NCBI GenBank assembly: GCA_024305745.1
Contig: JAHRBS010000011.1
Span: forward strand, 186,001-250,000
DNA length: 64,000 nucleotides
DNA from: Polyporus tsugae
Taxonomy: Eukaryota; Basidiomycota; Agaricomycetes; Polyporales; Polyporaceae
Direction of reading: 5' to 3'
Within the stretch, counting starts at the first letter, position 1, and each line of letters starts with the position of its first letter. A program made the position numbers and the translations under genes. Shown one piece after another: positions 11,133-20,638 of the stretch. The notes beneath the pieces are model-generated. The model had not been told where the DNA came from. It did no database searches and saw only the letters and a list, made by a program, of their open reading frames with translations.

Positions 11133-13307
11133 CTAAGTACTCGGCATGGGTACGAAAGCGGATTTGGCGCTATAAGCTGGCCGTGGAAAGTGGAGCCCGA
11201 GTTGAGAGCGGAATTTAACGAATTTCGTCGCTCCCAAGTTCTTGGTGAATATATCGGCGGGATTGTCGTCACCTTCAATGTAGACTAGGTCGACGATGCC
11301 CTTTTCATGTACCTCCCGAATGTAGTGATAGCGGATGTCGATGTGTTTAGACCTCGGCTCCGTTACTGGATTCGATGCAATGAAGATAGACCCTTGGTTA
11401 TCTCCAGAAAGAGGTATATGATCGATATAGTAGCCGAGTTCTGCAAGTAGGTTGCAAACCCAGACTACTTGGCCACTACAATCACTCATCGCCATATACT
11501 CAGCCTCAGTTGAGGAATGAGCAATTGTTTTCTGTGCACGTGAAGTCCACGAGAAAACACCACTCGCTAGTTTCAGGAAGAATCCTGTCTGCGAGCGTCG
11601 AGTGTTGGGATCTGATGCCCAATCAGAGTCAGTACCGGCAACTAAGCCAGTCTGAGCTTTGCCTTTGTAAACCAGGGAGTAATTCTTGGTTCCAACCAGA
11701 TAGCGGCAGATATAGAGTGCACGCTTGAGGTGTTCCTCAGATGGGTTGGATGCAAACTGGGACAATTTTGTCACAGCGAAGGCTAAGTCCGGCCTTGTTC
11801 CTAACATGATATACAGTAGGGAACCGATGACTGTCTGGAACCTAGAGCGAAGCTCTGGTGTGGATTGCTCTTTGTTGGGCTCAGGTTGGTAACCTGCTGG
11901 GAGCGGAGTAGTAGCTGGTCGCGCGTTAGTCATGCCGCAACGTTCCAGTACTTTCTCTAGGTAGGCGCATTGATCCAGGTGGATATCGTTGCCTTTGCGT
12001 GTAATACGCATGCGTAAGAACTCTTTGGCATCGCCAAGGTCTCGACACTCCCACTTTCTCATGAAGCGAGCTTTCAGTTCAGCTACGAGCTTCCTATTTC
12101 GCCCACAAAAGAGTGCATCATCAACGTAGACGATAACAACTACAAGTGCTCCATCAGAGCGTTTGTAGATGTATATGCCTGCATCATTGCTGAGCCGTTT
12201 AAAGCCCATCAATGTCATGGACTCAGACAAGGTGCGCCACCACGCTAAACCTGCCTGCTTAAGCCCATATAGAGCACGTTTGAGTCTGAGGACTTTGTGC
12301 TCTGTGCCGGGTGTGCGAAACCCTTCTGGCTGCTCCATATATATCTCTTCGTCCAGCTTGCCATATAGGTAGGCACTGCGTACATCGAGGCCTGAGATAT
12401 GCCAGTCCTCGAGCGTTGCTAATGCTGTGATGAGACGCACTGTCTCGAATCGTACAACTGGGGAGAATATTTTGTCGAAGTCTTCGCCTTCGACCTGGGA
12501 GAAGCCTTTCGCAACAAGCCTGGCTTTCTTTCGTCCGTCAGTTTTGACGTCGAATACCCAGCGGTTCTTGACGACCTTTCGCCCTTTGGGCCGGTCAACC
12601 AAGTCATACACATCGCGCCTGCGAAGAGCCTCTAATTCTTCGCGGCAAGCGTTGAACCACTCCTTTCGCTCATCCTTTGGTAGGACAGCGATATCACGGA
12701 AGGTCCATTCGCGCACATTAAGTGGCGAGGCCTTCTCCCCCTCATCGTCTGGTGGGATAGCCTTAGAAATAAGGTATTGGATGAGATATGCTCCCCCTTC
12801 CCGGCATAGTTCTGCCACATCAGTTCCGTCTGGATCACGCAGGGCATCTTCGACTTCCTCTGAGGACGCGTCTTCATCATCATCATCTTCGTATTCAGAT
12901 GATTCGTCCTCATCATCAGTTTCTTCCTCAGAACTTTCGTTCGAGTGTGCCTCTGAGCTTTGCTCACTAGGAGCGCCTGAGTGAGGTGGAGGGACTGGCT
13001 CTGCAGGTATAGGTTCCGGTATGGGACCAGAGTCATCCTCTTCCTCAGCGTCGCTGCTACTAGGTGAGATCATGGGAGTAGGCTCCCGTGGCGTGGTCCA
13101 TTTCGAAGGTGGACGGAGTACGGGTTCATCGCGTGATCGCGGAAGTGATCGAGAAGAGCTAGGCCCGGGAAGCCTCTCATCTCTGGATGGTGGCACGGTA
13201 CGAGAGCGACTCGTTTCTCCACGAACTTCAACCATTTTCTTCCACGATTCCCGTTTCTCTATGTCCTTGAAAAATGTCTGTAGGGTGTCATGATTCACCA
13301 TAGACAT
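11133..13307 (-). CDS. Copia reverse transcriptase and RNase H
   Basis: A 724-codon frame forming the 3' half of the copia polyprotein. After a Ser/Glu/Asp-rich linker (residues about 1-165) comes the reverse transcriptase: NRWVFDVKTDGRKKARLVAKGFSQ-type start near 245, ALYGLKQA near 345, and the catalytic YVDDAL near 392. RNase H follows with GTDSDWASD near 555, SSTEAEYMA near 600 and DNQGS. All the expected catalytic landmarks are visible. It has no initiator of its own: it begins in an overlap with the preceding frame at 13288-13307, where a +1 shift is needed. This could be a simple indel or a programmed shift. Confidence 0.9.
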   Translation of the reverse strand: MSMVNHDTLQTFFKDIEKRESWKKMVEVRGETSRSRTVPPSRDERLPGPSSSRSLPRSRDEPVLRPPSKWTTPREPTPMISPSSSDAEEEDDSGPIPEPIPAEPVPPPHSGAPSEQSSEAHSNESSEEETDDEDESSEYEDDDDEDASSEEVEDALRDPDGTDVAELCREGGAYLIQYLISKAIPPDDEGEKASPLNVREWTFRDIAVLPKDERKEWFNACREELEALRRRDVYDLVDRPKGRKVVKNRWVFDVKTDGRKKARLVAKGFSQVEGEDFDKIFSPVVRFETVRLITALATLEDWHISGLDVRSAYLYGKLDEEIYMEQPEGFRTPGTEHKVLRLKRALYGLKQAGLAWWRTLSESMTLMGFKRLSNDAGIYIYKRSDGALVVVIVYVDDALFCGRNRKLVAELKARFMRKWECRDLGDAKEFLRMRITRKGNDIHLDQCAYLEKVLERCGMTNARPATTPLPAGYQPEPNKEQSTPELRSRFQTVIGSLLYIMLGTRPDLAFAVTKLSQFASNPSEEHLKRALYICRYLVGTKNYSLVYKGKAQTGLVAGTDSDWASDPNTRRSQTGFFLKLASGVFSWTSRAQKTIAHSSTEAEYMAMSDCSGQVVWVCNLLAELGYYIDHIPLSGDNQGSIFIASNPVTEPRSKHIDIRYHYIREVHEKGIVDLVYIEGDDNPADIFTKNLGATKFVKFRSQLGLHFPRPAYSAKSAFVPMPST

Positions 13308-14010
13308 TCCCTTTGCGAACTGGTACTTTCCGTTCTCTCCCAGATCGTCGCGGAGAACTCACGCCAGATCTTTCAACCGGAGGAGATTGCGGCAACACAG
13401 GGCTATGCACACTTCGCGGCGTCTGTCTGCGTGAAGTACGCTGTACAGGTAGTTCAGCCGGTGGTGCAGGAGGTGCGACGTCTCGCGCCTTGCCCTTGTC
13501 CTTTTTAGAAGGAAGGTTTTTGGGAGGACGATGTGGCTCCTCATCGTCATCAGGGAGATTCTTAGGAGCGGGGACTTGGTCCGCGGATTCCTGTGATTCC
13601 TCTTCATTGGGCGCAATCTGCTGCCTCTGTCGCTTCTGCTCGTGCGGACACTTCGGAAACATATGTTCATCAAATAGCGCTTGAGCAGCTGTAAAGATGA
13701 CATTGTTTGGTAGGCGCATGAACTTATAATTGTGACCTCCATCGCCGATGCCAAGGTAAACCATCAACTCCGATTTGGGGGATAGTTTATTCTTCCGCAC
13801 TTCAGGTGGCAAGAAGACATAGGCTCCACATCCAAAGACGCGTAGGTGGCTAATGTCTGGCTTGGAGTCGTATAGAAGTTCATAGGGGGTTCGCCATTCC
13901 AGACGACGCATAGGTGTTCTGTTATAGACGTGTGTAGCATGATCAAAGGAGAATTCCCACCAGGACTGAGGTATGCAAGCGTCGTGTCGCATTGCCTCCC
14001 CTTTGTCCAT
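13288..14010 (-). CDS. Copia integrase C-terminal part
   Basis: A 240-codon frame continuing the integrase after a +1 step near 14000 (the preceding frame ends ERIIRT; this one continues MDKGEAMRHD). It holds the integrase core end (HATHVYNRTPMRRLEWRTPYELL), the conserved HLRVFGCGAYVF segment and then a charged, Pro-rich linker typical of the integrase tail. It ends at a stop at 13288 where another +1 step leads to the reverse transcriptase frame. The two breaks suggest that this copy cannot make one continuous polyprotein unless both shifts are programmed. Confidence 0.85.
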   Translation of the reverse strand: MDKGEAMRHDACIPQSWWEFSFDHATHVYNRTPMRRLEWRTPYELLYDSKPDISHLRVFGCGAYVFLPPEVRKNKLSPKSELMVYLGIGDGGHNYKFMRLPNNVIFTAAQALFDEHMFPKCPHEQKRQRQQIAPNEEESQESADQVPAPKNLPDDDEEPHRPPKNLPSKKDKGKARDVAPPAPPAELPVQRTSRRQTPRSVHSPVLPQSPPVERSGVSSPRRSGRERKVPVRKGNVYGES

Positions 14011-16519
14011 GAGCAGTACGAATTATGCGCTCGGCACGGCCATTCTGTTGATGAATGTGTGGTGCACTGGTTATAATCTCGATGCCTCTGTCCTTGAGCA
14101 TATTCGTGAAGGCTTTTGATTTCAATTCACCTCCAGCATCAGATTTCCATTTCTGCACCTTCGCGCCATATTGGTTTTCGACATATGTCAACCATTGTCG
14201 CGTAGATTGTAGGGCAGTGTCCTTGGTACGAAGTTTGACGGTCCACACATGTGAAGTGTAGTCATCATAGTACAGTATAGCGTACTTGTGTTTGTGGTAC
14301 GAAGGGACAGGGAATTCTTTGAGGTCCGTGTGGACTAGCTCAAAAGGTTTCGACGCTCGTCTAAGATCGAGCGGATGGGATTGCGATGGCATTTTGCCTT
14401 CAGCACATCCTCGGCAAATCGAGTCCTCTTTGGGAATCTCAACATGCGGGCACTTGTCAGTGTGTTTCCGAGCATGTCTCAGCACATCGCACGAAGGGTG
14501 TCCTAAGCGACGGTGTAGAGTATCATAGTCGACAGCTTCAAAGGCTGTGATCATGTTTCGCGCCAGTAAAGGCTGCGTGAAGATGACATAAATAGTGTCA
14601 CCAACGTTTCGTGGTTGAAACGTGACTACAAGCTCATTTGCTTGGTAGAAGGAGATACTAGCGGTCGATGCATGCGCTTTCATTCCTTCACGGAGTAATG
14701 CTCCCATTGAAACAAGTTTGTTGGTAAGATTTGGGACCAAGGCGACATTCATCAGCCTTATGGTCTTTCCAGACTCTAAAGTTAGGAAGACAGTCCCTTC
14801 ACCAGTCATGAACGTGACCCCATCTGCTGTGTATAGCGGTCGATGGACTTTGTAGTACCGGAAATCGGCGAAGTCACTCATGTTGAACGTAAAGTGCATT
14901 GACGCTCCTGAGTCGAGCATCCACATGTTCGAGTCTTGCCGTTCAATCTGCTTATTCTTTCCCTTACAGCGCGCACACTTAGCATGTGAAGAGTGGTGAG
15001 GACATGTATTCTGCTCTATAGCTACAGATACATGCGGGCTGTTTACATGACAAGAGGGACTTGCGACATTATCAGCTGCCATTAAGGGCGCGAAGTCAGC
15101 ATACAACTTGTTGTGGGGAGAAGAATAGACTGACCAGTACTGATCGAAGAAAGATTCAACTTCATCTTCAACCACGCCGAGCGACACGACGTCCTCGTCG
15201 TCCGTCAGCTCGTTCATCGGGTCGTCCAGAGGGGCGAGGCGCTCCTCTAGGGTGCGCTCTGACATGCGCTCCCTGAGGGTGCGCTTGCGCTTGGGCGCGC
15301 GGTCCTCCTCGCTGTCCGAGTCCTCGAACTGCGAACTGCTGCTCTCCTCGGTGCCACTGGGCAAGTCGTCGCCACCACTCATCGTCGGAGATCGGGTTGA
15401 TGAAGATGCGAGTGGGGTGGCCGCGGGCGAGGCCGCGCGGTTCTGTTCCTCCGGGGCGCGAGGGGCCTGTTGGAGTCGGACGAGGTCCTCGAGGATGCGG
15501 ATGCGCTCGAACGTCGGCTGGATGCCGAGTTCCTCGGCGAGGGATATGGCAGACGTGAGCGAGGGGTACTTGTTGTCCCCTGTCTTTGCGCGGACGGGCT
15601 TGCGCATGAGAGCGCGCGGATCCTCCACTCCGCTGGGGCCCTGGATGATCGTGGTTGGGACGTCAGTGATGTGGGCAAAAGGCGCCACGTCAACCATATG
15701 GGCAAAATGCGCATGTTGGTGCGCACCTGGCTGTCCACCACGACCACGTCCAGAGCGGCGGCCGCGAGAGCGTCCACCTTGTTGCTGCTGCCCATCAGGG
15801 CGCTGCTGCTGCTGCTGCTGCTGCTGCCGCTGAGGGCGCTGCTGCTGCTGCTGACGGAAGTTGGGGTCCGGCCCCTTGCGCTTGACAGCGCTGATCTTGT
15901 TGGCGTTGTTACGCGACTGGTGACGTCCTTGGCGCTGTTCCCAGTGCATGATCACGGCCTGGCGGACGCCGGCGAGCGTGATCTTCTTGATGGCAGGGCC
16001 AGCAGCGTCATCCTTGAGGCCAGAGATGTAGACCTGGATGACGGGATCCATGGACTGAGGGAGCTTGGAGACGAGCATCATCCCCTTGACGTGCTCTGAA
16101 ACGTCGAACTTGTTGGTATCAAGGCGCTGGAAGTGCGCCTCGAGCTTGTCGAGGGCTGGGATAGGATTGGAGTCGCTGGGGACGGTGAGACTGATCGCGG
16201 CACGGAAGTCTTGATAGACGATGGGGATGCCCGGCTTCCCGTAGTTCGTCTTGAGGTGGTTCCAGATGTCCGCGGCAGTGGTCTTGCTAGCGATGGCACT
16301 GATGATGCTTTGAGCGAGGCGAAGGCGGATGTTACCCATGGCCTTGCCGTTGAGTTTGTCCCATTCCGCTTGCTTGTCAGCGTCGGTGGCGGGGCGAGAC
16401 TCATTGATGACCTTCCACTGTCCTTGTGCCAGGAGGTAGGACTCCATGGTCACGGCCCACTCGAGGTAGTTGGGGCCCGTGAGGACGCTGGTAACGGCGG
16501 TGTAGAGCGCGTTCGACAT
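13943..16519 (-). CDS. Copia gag, protease and integrase N-terminal part
   Basis: An 858-codon frame from an ATG at 16519 (MSNALYTAVTSVLTGPNYLEW). The gag domain occupies about residues 1-200. A Gln/Arg-rich tract encoded by CAG/CTG repeats (15785-15855) follows at about 222-250. The aspartic protease signature MLDSGASMHF is near residue 530. The pre-integrase zinc segment with HRRLGHPS is near 670, and the integrase core starts with VHTDLKEF near 733 and DAGGE. A Cys/His cluster (CPHHSSHAKCARCKGK) lies before the protease. The frame goes out of register near 14000. The unspliced, contiguous order identifies a Ty1/copia polyprotein. Confidence 0.92.
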   Translation of the reverse strand: MSNALYTAVTSVLTGPNYLEWAVTMESYLLAQGQWKVINESRPATDADKQAEWDKLNGKAMGNIRLRLAQSIISAIASKTTAADIWNHLKTNYGKPGIPIVYQDFRAAISLTVPSDSNPIPALDKLEAHFQRLDTNKFDVSEHVKGMMLVSKLPQSMDPVIQVYISGLKDDAAGPAIKKITLAGVRQAVIMHWEQRQGRHQSRNNANKISAVKRKGPDPNFRQQQQQRPQRQQQQQQQQRPDGQQQQGGRSRGRRSGRGRGGQPGAHQHAHFAHMVDVAPFAHITDVPTTIIQGPSGVEDPRALMRKPVRAKTGDNKYPSLTSAISLAEELGIQPTFERIRILEDLVRLQQAPRAPEEQNRAASPAATPLASSSTRSPTMSGGDDLPSGTEESSSSQFEDSDSEEDRAPKRKRTLRERMSERTLEERLAPLDDPMNELTDDEDVVSLGVVEDEVESFFDQYWSVYSSPHNKLYADFAPLMAADNVASPSCHVNSPHVSVAIEQNTCPHHSSHAKCARCKGKNKQIERQDSNMWMLDSGASMHFTFNMSDFADFRYYKVHRPLYTADGVTFMTGEGTVFLTLESGKTIRLMNVALVPNLTNKLVSMGALLREGMKAHASTASISFYQANELVVTFQPRNVGDTIYVIFTQPLLARNMITAFEAVDYDTLHRRLGHPSCDVLRHARKHTDKCPHVEIPKEDSICRGCAEGKMPSQSHPLDLRRASKPFELVHTDLKEFPVPSYHKHKYAILYYDDYTSHVWTVKLRTKDTALQSTRQWLTYVENQYGAKVQKWKSDAGGELKSKAFTNMLKDRGIEIITSAPHIHQQNGRAERIIRTAHGQRGGNATRRLHTSVLVGILL

Positions 16520-16823
16520 CGTGCGAGAGGGGTTAAAGTCTGGAGGGAAGAAGACGTGTCAGTCAACATCCACAAAGACTTTTTAGGGCAGCGGTCATGG
16601 AAAAACGCGCTGGCATAGGTTCCCCCTCTATTTGGTGGAGGGCAGGCAGCGACCTCGAAGGCGCGCCACATCCAGCTCCACTGCTGTGGATGGCAGGCAG
16701 CGGATAATCGCACCACATCCATCCAACAGGTCGTCTGCCATAACGGCGACGAAGGGATTCCAGGCGAGCTGGGAGCCTCACAGGTCGCAGCCAGCAATGA
16801 GCGGCGCAGTACCTGGGCATTAC

Positions 16824-16837
16824 CAGGGCTCATAACC
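16824..16837 (-). promoter_or_regulatory. Copia primer-binding site, initiator-tRNA type
   Basis: Directly inside the 5' LTR, the element strand reads GGTTATGAGCCCTGG. This complements the anticodon-arm sequence GGGCUCAUAACC of eukaryotic initiator tRNA-Met rather than a tRNA 3' end. Drosophila copia uses the same internal site with a cleaved half-tRNA primer, so half-tRNA priming is inferred here. Confidence 0.7.
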
Positions 16838-17165
16838 TGTTGAACCCGGGGGCAAAGCCCACACCGGGCAGCAACTCTAGCGGAAGCTCCGCATACTCAC
16901 CTGGAGGGGTTGTTGAGGCTTGTTAAGTGATGATGGTGGTAGGGTGTAAAGAACTGTCTGTATTGGGGGCTCTGGGGAGCCCGTATATATACTACTAGAT
17001 TACATAAGAACTGTACAGTAGCATACACGGTGCACAGTCGAGCTGTGCGTGATTATCATAGACGAGGCTATGAGTAATCTGGCATGTGTGACAACTGGCG
17101 CTATGGCGGTGTCACAGCCTAGCGGCTATGTTGGCTGCCAGCGCTTGGCAGTGCCGCGCTCAACA
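16838..17165 (-). repeat. Copia 5' LTR (328 bp)
   Basis: Pair of the repeat at 10795-11122, bounded by TG and CA, followed by target duplication GGCGG at 17166-17170. Confidence 0.95.
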
Positions 17166-18260
17166 GGCGGTGTGTGCGGACTCGGCCTTTGCGTTTGCAG
17201 GGCGTGAGCGTGTGATAGTACTGCCGAACCACGAAGTCACCGTGGAACGGACATGTGAAAGAAGTGAGTCTGTATGCATAGCGTTCAGACTCAATGTCGT
17301 CTGGAACCGCAGCCCGAAGCCGGTGTTCCGTGAGCCAGCGAGGTGGGCTGAGGTCGGCATGGACACTTGGCCACAGCTGCCAGCTGTTGGGGATGTCTCT
17401 TGGATTATCGCCTGCCTCAATTGCCAGCATGTCGTAGACACGGGCATTCCAAGCAGACCGGGGTGCTGCGATCTTTTTAAAGAGTCTTCCAAGGGAAGAT
17501 GTACTGCTGTAAGTCCCCTGCACGTTTCGTTTACCCTCACAAGTGTGACAATATGTCGTTTCAAGGCTCCTGCGTGGTCATGAACTCGAGGACATCCGCG
17601 TTCTCCCAATGCCCATGAGCCTGACCCGTCATTGGCGAGCTGAATTCTCTGATGGGCTGTATGTGTGGACGAGACTCGCGTGTTGCAAACCCATGAAACC
17701 GAGGTCAGTGATCGGACCACGGATATGGACAACGGCGCACTTACAAGCTTCTTGTTTCTCTCTTCAGCCACGTCTCTGGCGACTCAAGGCCGACGTTCAC
17801 AAGTCCTTTTGAAGACTTCCAATGCATGGTCCTCGGCAGCTTGTCGCATGACTTCGAGTGCGTCTGGTTCCGTGACGACCGTGTGGTCGAAAACATTGAG
17901 GGGGGACCGTTTGGTGAGTGAACCCACAGGCGCCGAGTGTTGTCCTTGTGTTCAGACATAGCTGCCAGGATGCGCGATGCGGCAGAATCGGTGTTCGTTC
18001 AAGCGCACCGTAGATTGGCCGGCTTGGCGAGCCATTGCACCGTCGAAGGTAAGCCAACGTGCACGGTGCCCCGAGACGTATTCTGCCACTAATGCTTCTC
18101 ACCTCTTTACAAAGAACTTCCACGGCATGATCCTTGGCGGCTTGTCGCAAGATCTCTAGTGCGTCTTCATTCCACTTGCAGCCTCCCTATCATTTCATGA
18201 AACTGCTGACGGATCTCGTTTTTGAAGCTATAGACGGATATCCTACCCTCGCGAAGTTCT
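17166..18260 (-). pseudogene. 5' part of host gene split by copia; histone-fold-like repeats
   Basis: Minus-strand coding-like stretches separated by probable introns. Near 18230-18120 lies ISVYSFKNEIRQ followed by NEDALEILRQAAKDHAVEVL. Near 17870-17810 a second version, DALEVMRQAAEDHALEVF, appears. From about 17470 to 17170 a continuous stretch runs ARVYDMLAIEAGDNP, then CPFHGDFVVRQYYHTLTPC and RKGRVRTHR. The ALE(I/V)(L/M)RQAA repeats resemble the long helix of histone H3-type folds, but this is a weak resemblance. The frame continues across the copia insertion into 10293-10789. Intron edges are not resolved. A related fragment lies at 55945-56260. Confidence 0.5.
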
Positions 18261-19668
18261 AGGTGCATCATCCTCCTCGGAGGGGGAACTTCGCGCATGA
18301 CACGCAGATTTGAACCCGGTTAAGCTCGCACCTAGGCCTCAGGTGCGCATCTAGGAGAACAGTGCACGTATACAAGTTGTGTGGAACTATTCCAAGAGCA
18401 AGTTGACCTGCGAGCCCGATGAGCTGAAGGACGAGGACGGTGGGGGTTAGGACGAGCCCAAGAAGGGTCATGACGGTTATGGGGCCCCAACAGCCTCATG
18501 GAGGGCTGTTCGTCCAATACAAGCTCGGGAAGGACGAGGACGAGGTTTGTCCTTGTCCAGCACCTCACGTTCCTTCTCTCACACCTATTGCCTCCCTACA
18601 AGGTCTACACTGCGCTCAAGATGATCTCAGATCGGACCTTCATCTGCTTGGTCTCTCCGTCTACGTCGGCCTCCCGTCCCCCTCCGCCCTCCCAACGCCT
18701 CGTTCTTACAACGCCTTCCTCGACGGTGTCGAGATACATACACGTGCCGCAGAACGAGGAGACACGAGCGGAGCTCTCGCAAATCGCTTGAGTGCCTCGT
18801 CGGGTGAGTATATTTCATTTCAGAAGCGGCGTCACCCCCCGGATAGATTCATCTTTCCCTATCCCCAAGCTATTGAGCGGCGCGTGCTGATACTTCGTTC
18901 TAGGTCATCTCACCACAGGACATGGCTTCGCGGTGCCCGGCAGTTTACATAGCTGGATGCGTTCTTGGACTGGAACCACGTTCAGAACATCAGGTCTAGA
19001 TTTTGGATTGGGGATGGCACTATCCCGTCTCCTGCGATCATCAAGCCCAAACCTATGCAGACGGGCAAGCAGCTGCTCAGCACCTCATGGCATCAACATC
19101 TTCCGTACTCGACCCGAAATCGAACAACCTTGTCTTCGACGACGGCATCACGGCGATATATCGACTGCAATGTACGTTATAAAAATCACAGTGGTACCTC
19201 GGGCGGTAGACTAACAGAGGGCCTCCGCAGTTTCCATCTCTGGCTTCCGGCGTGGCTTGCGTTAACTCCAGTCTCCATTCCACATCTCACTCTTCTGGAT
19301 CCGTCGTTACGAACCCATCCCGCCGAGCCCGCAGGACGTCCATCTCGGAACGTCTATGTCACCGAATGGCGGCCCAGGGTCGACCGAGGTCGGGGAGCAT
19401 CCGCATCCCAGGAACCAGGAAGGCCAGAGTTTCGCACAGGTCATTTTCTCCGTCTACGGGTAGTCTTGTTCTCCGGGTTCCGGGAGGATCAGGAGTTGGG
19501 TATCGTTGTGGATGGTGAAGCCGCGGGCAGCGAGTGGAATGGCGGGGAGTGTCCCCGTGTGAGCTCCAGCCGAACGGCCGTGAGACTACCGTATGCGACC
19601 AGCCGCGTGCCGATCAAGTCGATGGGAGAGAGAAGGATGGCTTTGCAGCCGCGCGAGCACGCAGAGAC
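18261..19668 (+). other. Coding-like host fragments flanking the giant element
   Basis: No complete gene. A plus-strand stretch near 19060-19170 reads as a clean exon (SVLDPKSNNLVFDDGIT, then a donor GTACGT and an acceptor CCGCAG about 60 bases later). Another near 18620-18790 also looks coding. I do not recognise the family. The region ends at the target site of the giant transposon, whose insertion may have interrupted this gene. Confidence 0.35.
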
Positions 19669-19671
19669 TCG
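19669..19671. repeat. Target-site duplication TCG, left of giant transposon
   Basis: TCG immediately precedes CACGCGAGG. The same three bases follow the mirror-image end at 45060-45062. Three-base duplications are typical of CACTA-type transposons. Confidence 0.8.
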
Positions 19672-19729
19672 CACGCGAGGAATTACAGTATTCGAGGCTG
19701 GTCAAAACGGAATGAATAATGACAATGCA

Positions 19730-20042
19730 GAATGTCACGTTTTGTACGATATTCGACCGTAGATAGAAATTGAAGTTTGACATTGCTCCGAATGCTCGCG
19801 AAAACTTACCGTTCCGGCCCGCATTCCGAGCCGCAGACAATATCACGTAGAACGTCACGTTCTACGATACGCCAAACGTCATCGGGAACTTGAGGTTCAG
19901 ACGAAAGTTTTGTATTTAAAGGAATTTCGAGTTTCACGCCCGGCAAAATGTCAGAAAGAACACGAAGTTTGCATCAACGTTTACGACCGACTAGAATTTC
20001 AAGTTTCACTTGTTACAAAACATTCACCGACATATCAAGTTC
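19730..20042 (+). promoter_or_regulatory. Subterminal array of phased 13-bp palindromic sites (left)
   Basis: Ten related 13-mers of form GAAnnTnnnGTTY begin at 19730, 19766, 19802, 19838, 19850, 19886, 19922, 19958, 19994 and 20030. Examples are GAATGTCACGTTT, GAAATTGAAGTTT, GAACGTCACGTTC and GAATTTCAAGTTT. The steps are exactly 36 bp except one 12-bp step (19838 to 19850). The 19850 unit is a perfect palindrome around a central C. CACTA elements carry subterminal repeats bound by transposase proteins, so I infer the same role. Units at 19838 and 20030 are weaker (9 of 13 positions match a neighbour). Confidence 0.7.
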
Positions 20043-20123
20043 TCCGCAAGACAAAACAGTTCGCCCGCTCTCGACGCGCCGACCACCCACTGAGTGCCCG
20101 CCAAGTAACCGCCGGATGTCTTA

Positions 20124-20427
20124 CTACGCGGCGCCGCCCGTGCCCGTCACGTTCGTCATGTTCTTCGTCTGGACCGGCGTGCCAGAACGTGGCGACGCGA
20201 GAGCCGGACGCTTCCCCGGGCTGTAAGCGAGTCAGTACGGGCGCGAAAGGCGGCTCGAGTGCATACAAATGCACCTGAGGGAAGGGGAGGAGCGACGAGC
20301 TGAGTCACGCCCGGCCTGTATGCCCTGGAAGGCCAAAATAGGCTGTAATAGGTTAGTGATTGAACAACAGACATCAGGAATGACATACCATGTACTTCAG
20401 CATGTTCTGAATGACAATAGGAAGCAT
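20124..20427 (-). CDS. Small spliced gene in left TIR (67 aa, model)
   Basis: Mirror image of 44304-44607. The model has three exons (mirroring 44304-44342, 44389-44456 and 44511-44607) with GT-AG junctions and CTAAC branch sites. The total length is divisible by three. The product starts MLPIVIQNMLKYM and ends TNVTGTGGAA. No family is recognised. Because it lies inside the inverted repeat, two copies are kept identical. It may be real, or a transcribed part of the repeat with chance splice signals. Confidence 0.35.
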
Positions 20428-20638
20428 GTTTGAGCTTGTGAGTGAGGGGAGGAGTTGGAGTGCAGAGATGGTGGTGGAGGAAAGGGAAGAGGGTGAAGGG
20501 GGAGTCCTGATGAAAACTTACAGCAGCGCGGGAACGTTGAGGGCTAGGACTGGGGGTGGTGATCGCGAGAGATTAACATTGTTTGTGGTATGTCAGAGAC
20601 AACCTTTGAAAACATCCTGGACAGTCAAAGACAGTAGG

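Larger units (their letters stand above)
10795..17165 (-). mobile_element. Full-length Ty1/copia retrotransposon
   Basis: A 6,371-bp element on the minus strand with two 328-bp LTRs (10795-11122 and 16838-17165), both starting TGTTGA and ending TCAACA. The LTRs differ at three positions, all transitions. The coding order gag, protease, integrase, reverse transcriptase, RNase H is that of Ty1/copia elements. The coding region is broken into three overlapping frames, each step needing a +1 shift. Few LTR differences indicate a recent insertion. It landed in the same orientation as the host gene it interrupts. Confidence 0.95.

Noticed and set aside
12427..12984. Plus-strand frame of 185 codons inside the copia element
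   Set aside because: Antisense shadow of the RT frame; Ser-rich because it mirrors an acidic linker.
15470..16099. Plus-strand Leu-rich frame of 209 codons
   Set aside because: Antisense of the Gln repeat and gag region of copia, not a gene.
18965..19762. 265-codon frame running across the left end of the giant element
   Set aside because: It crosses the TIR boundary at 19672 and uses a frame different from the coding-like exon near 19060-19170, so it is chance.
19730..20042. 36-bp periodic repeats as a CRISPR-like array
   Set aside because: Repeats are only 13 bp, degenerate and palindromic, in a eukaryotic transposon end with no cas genes.
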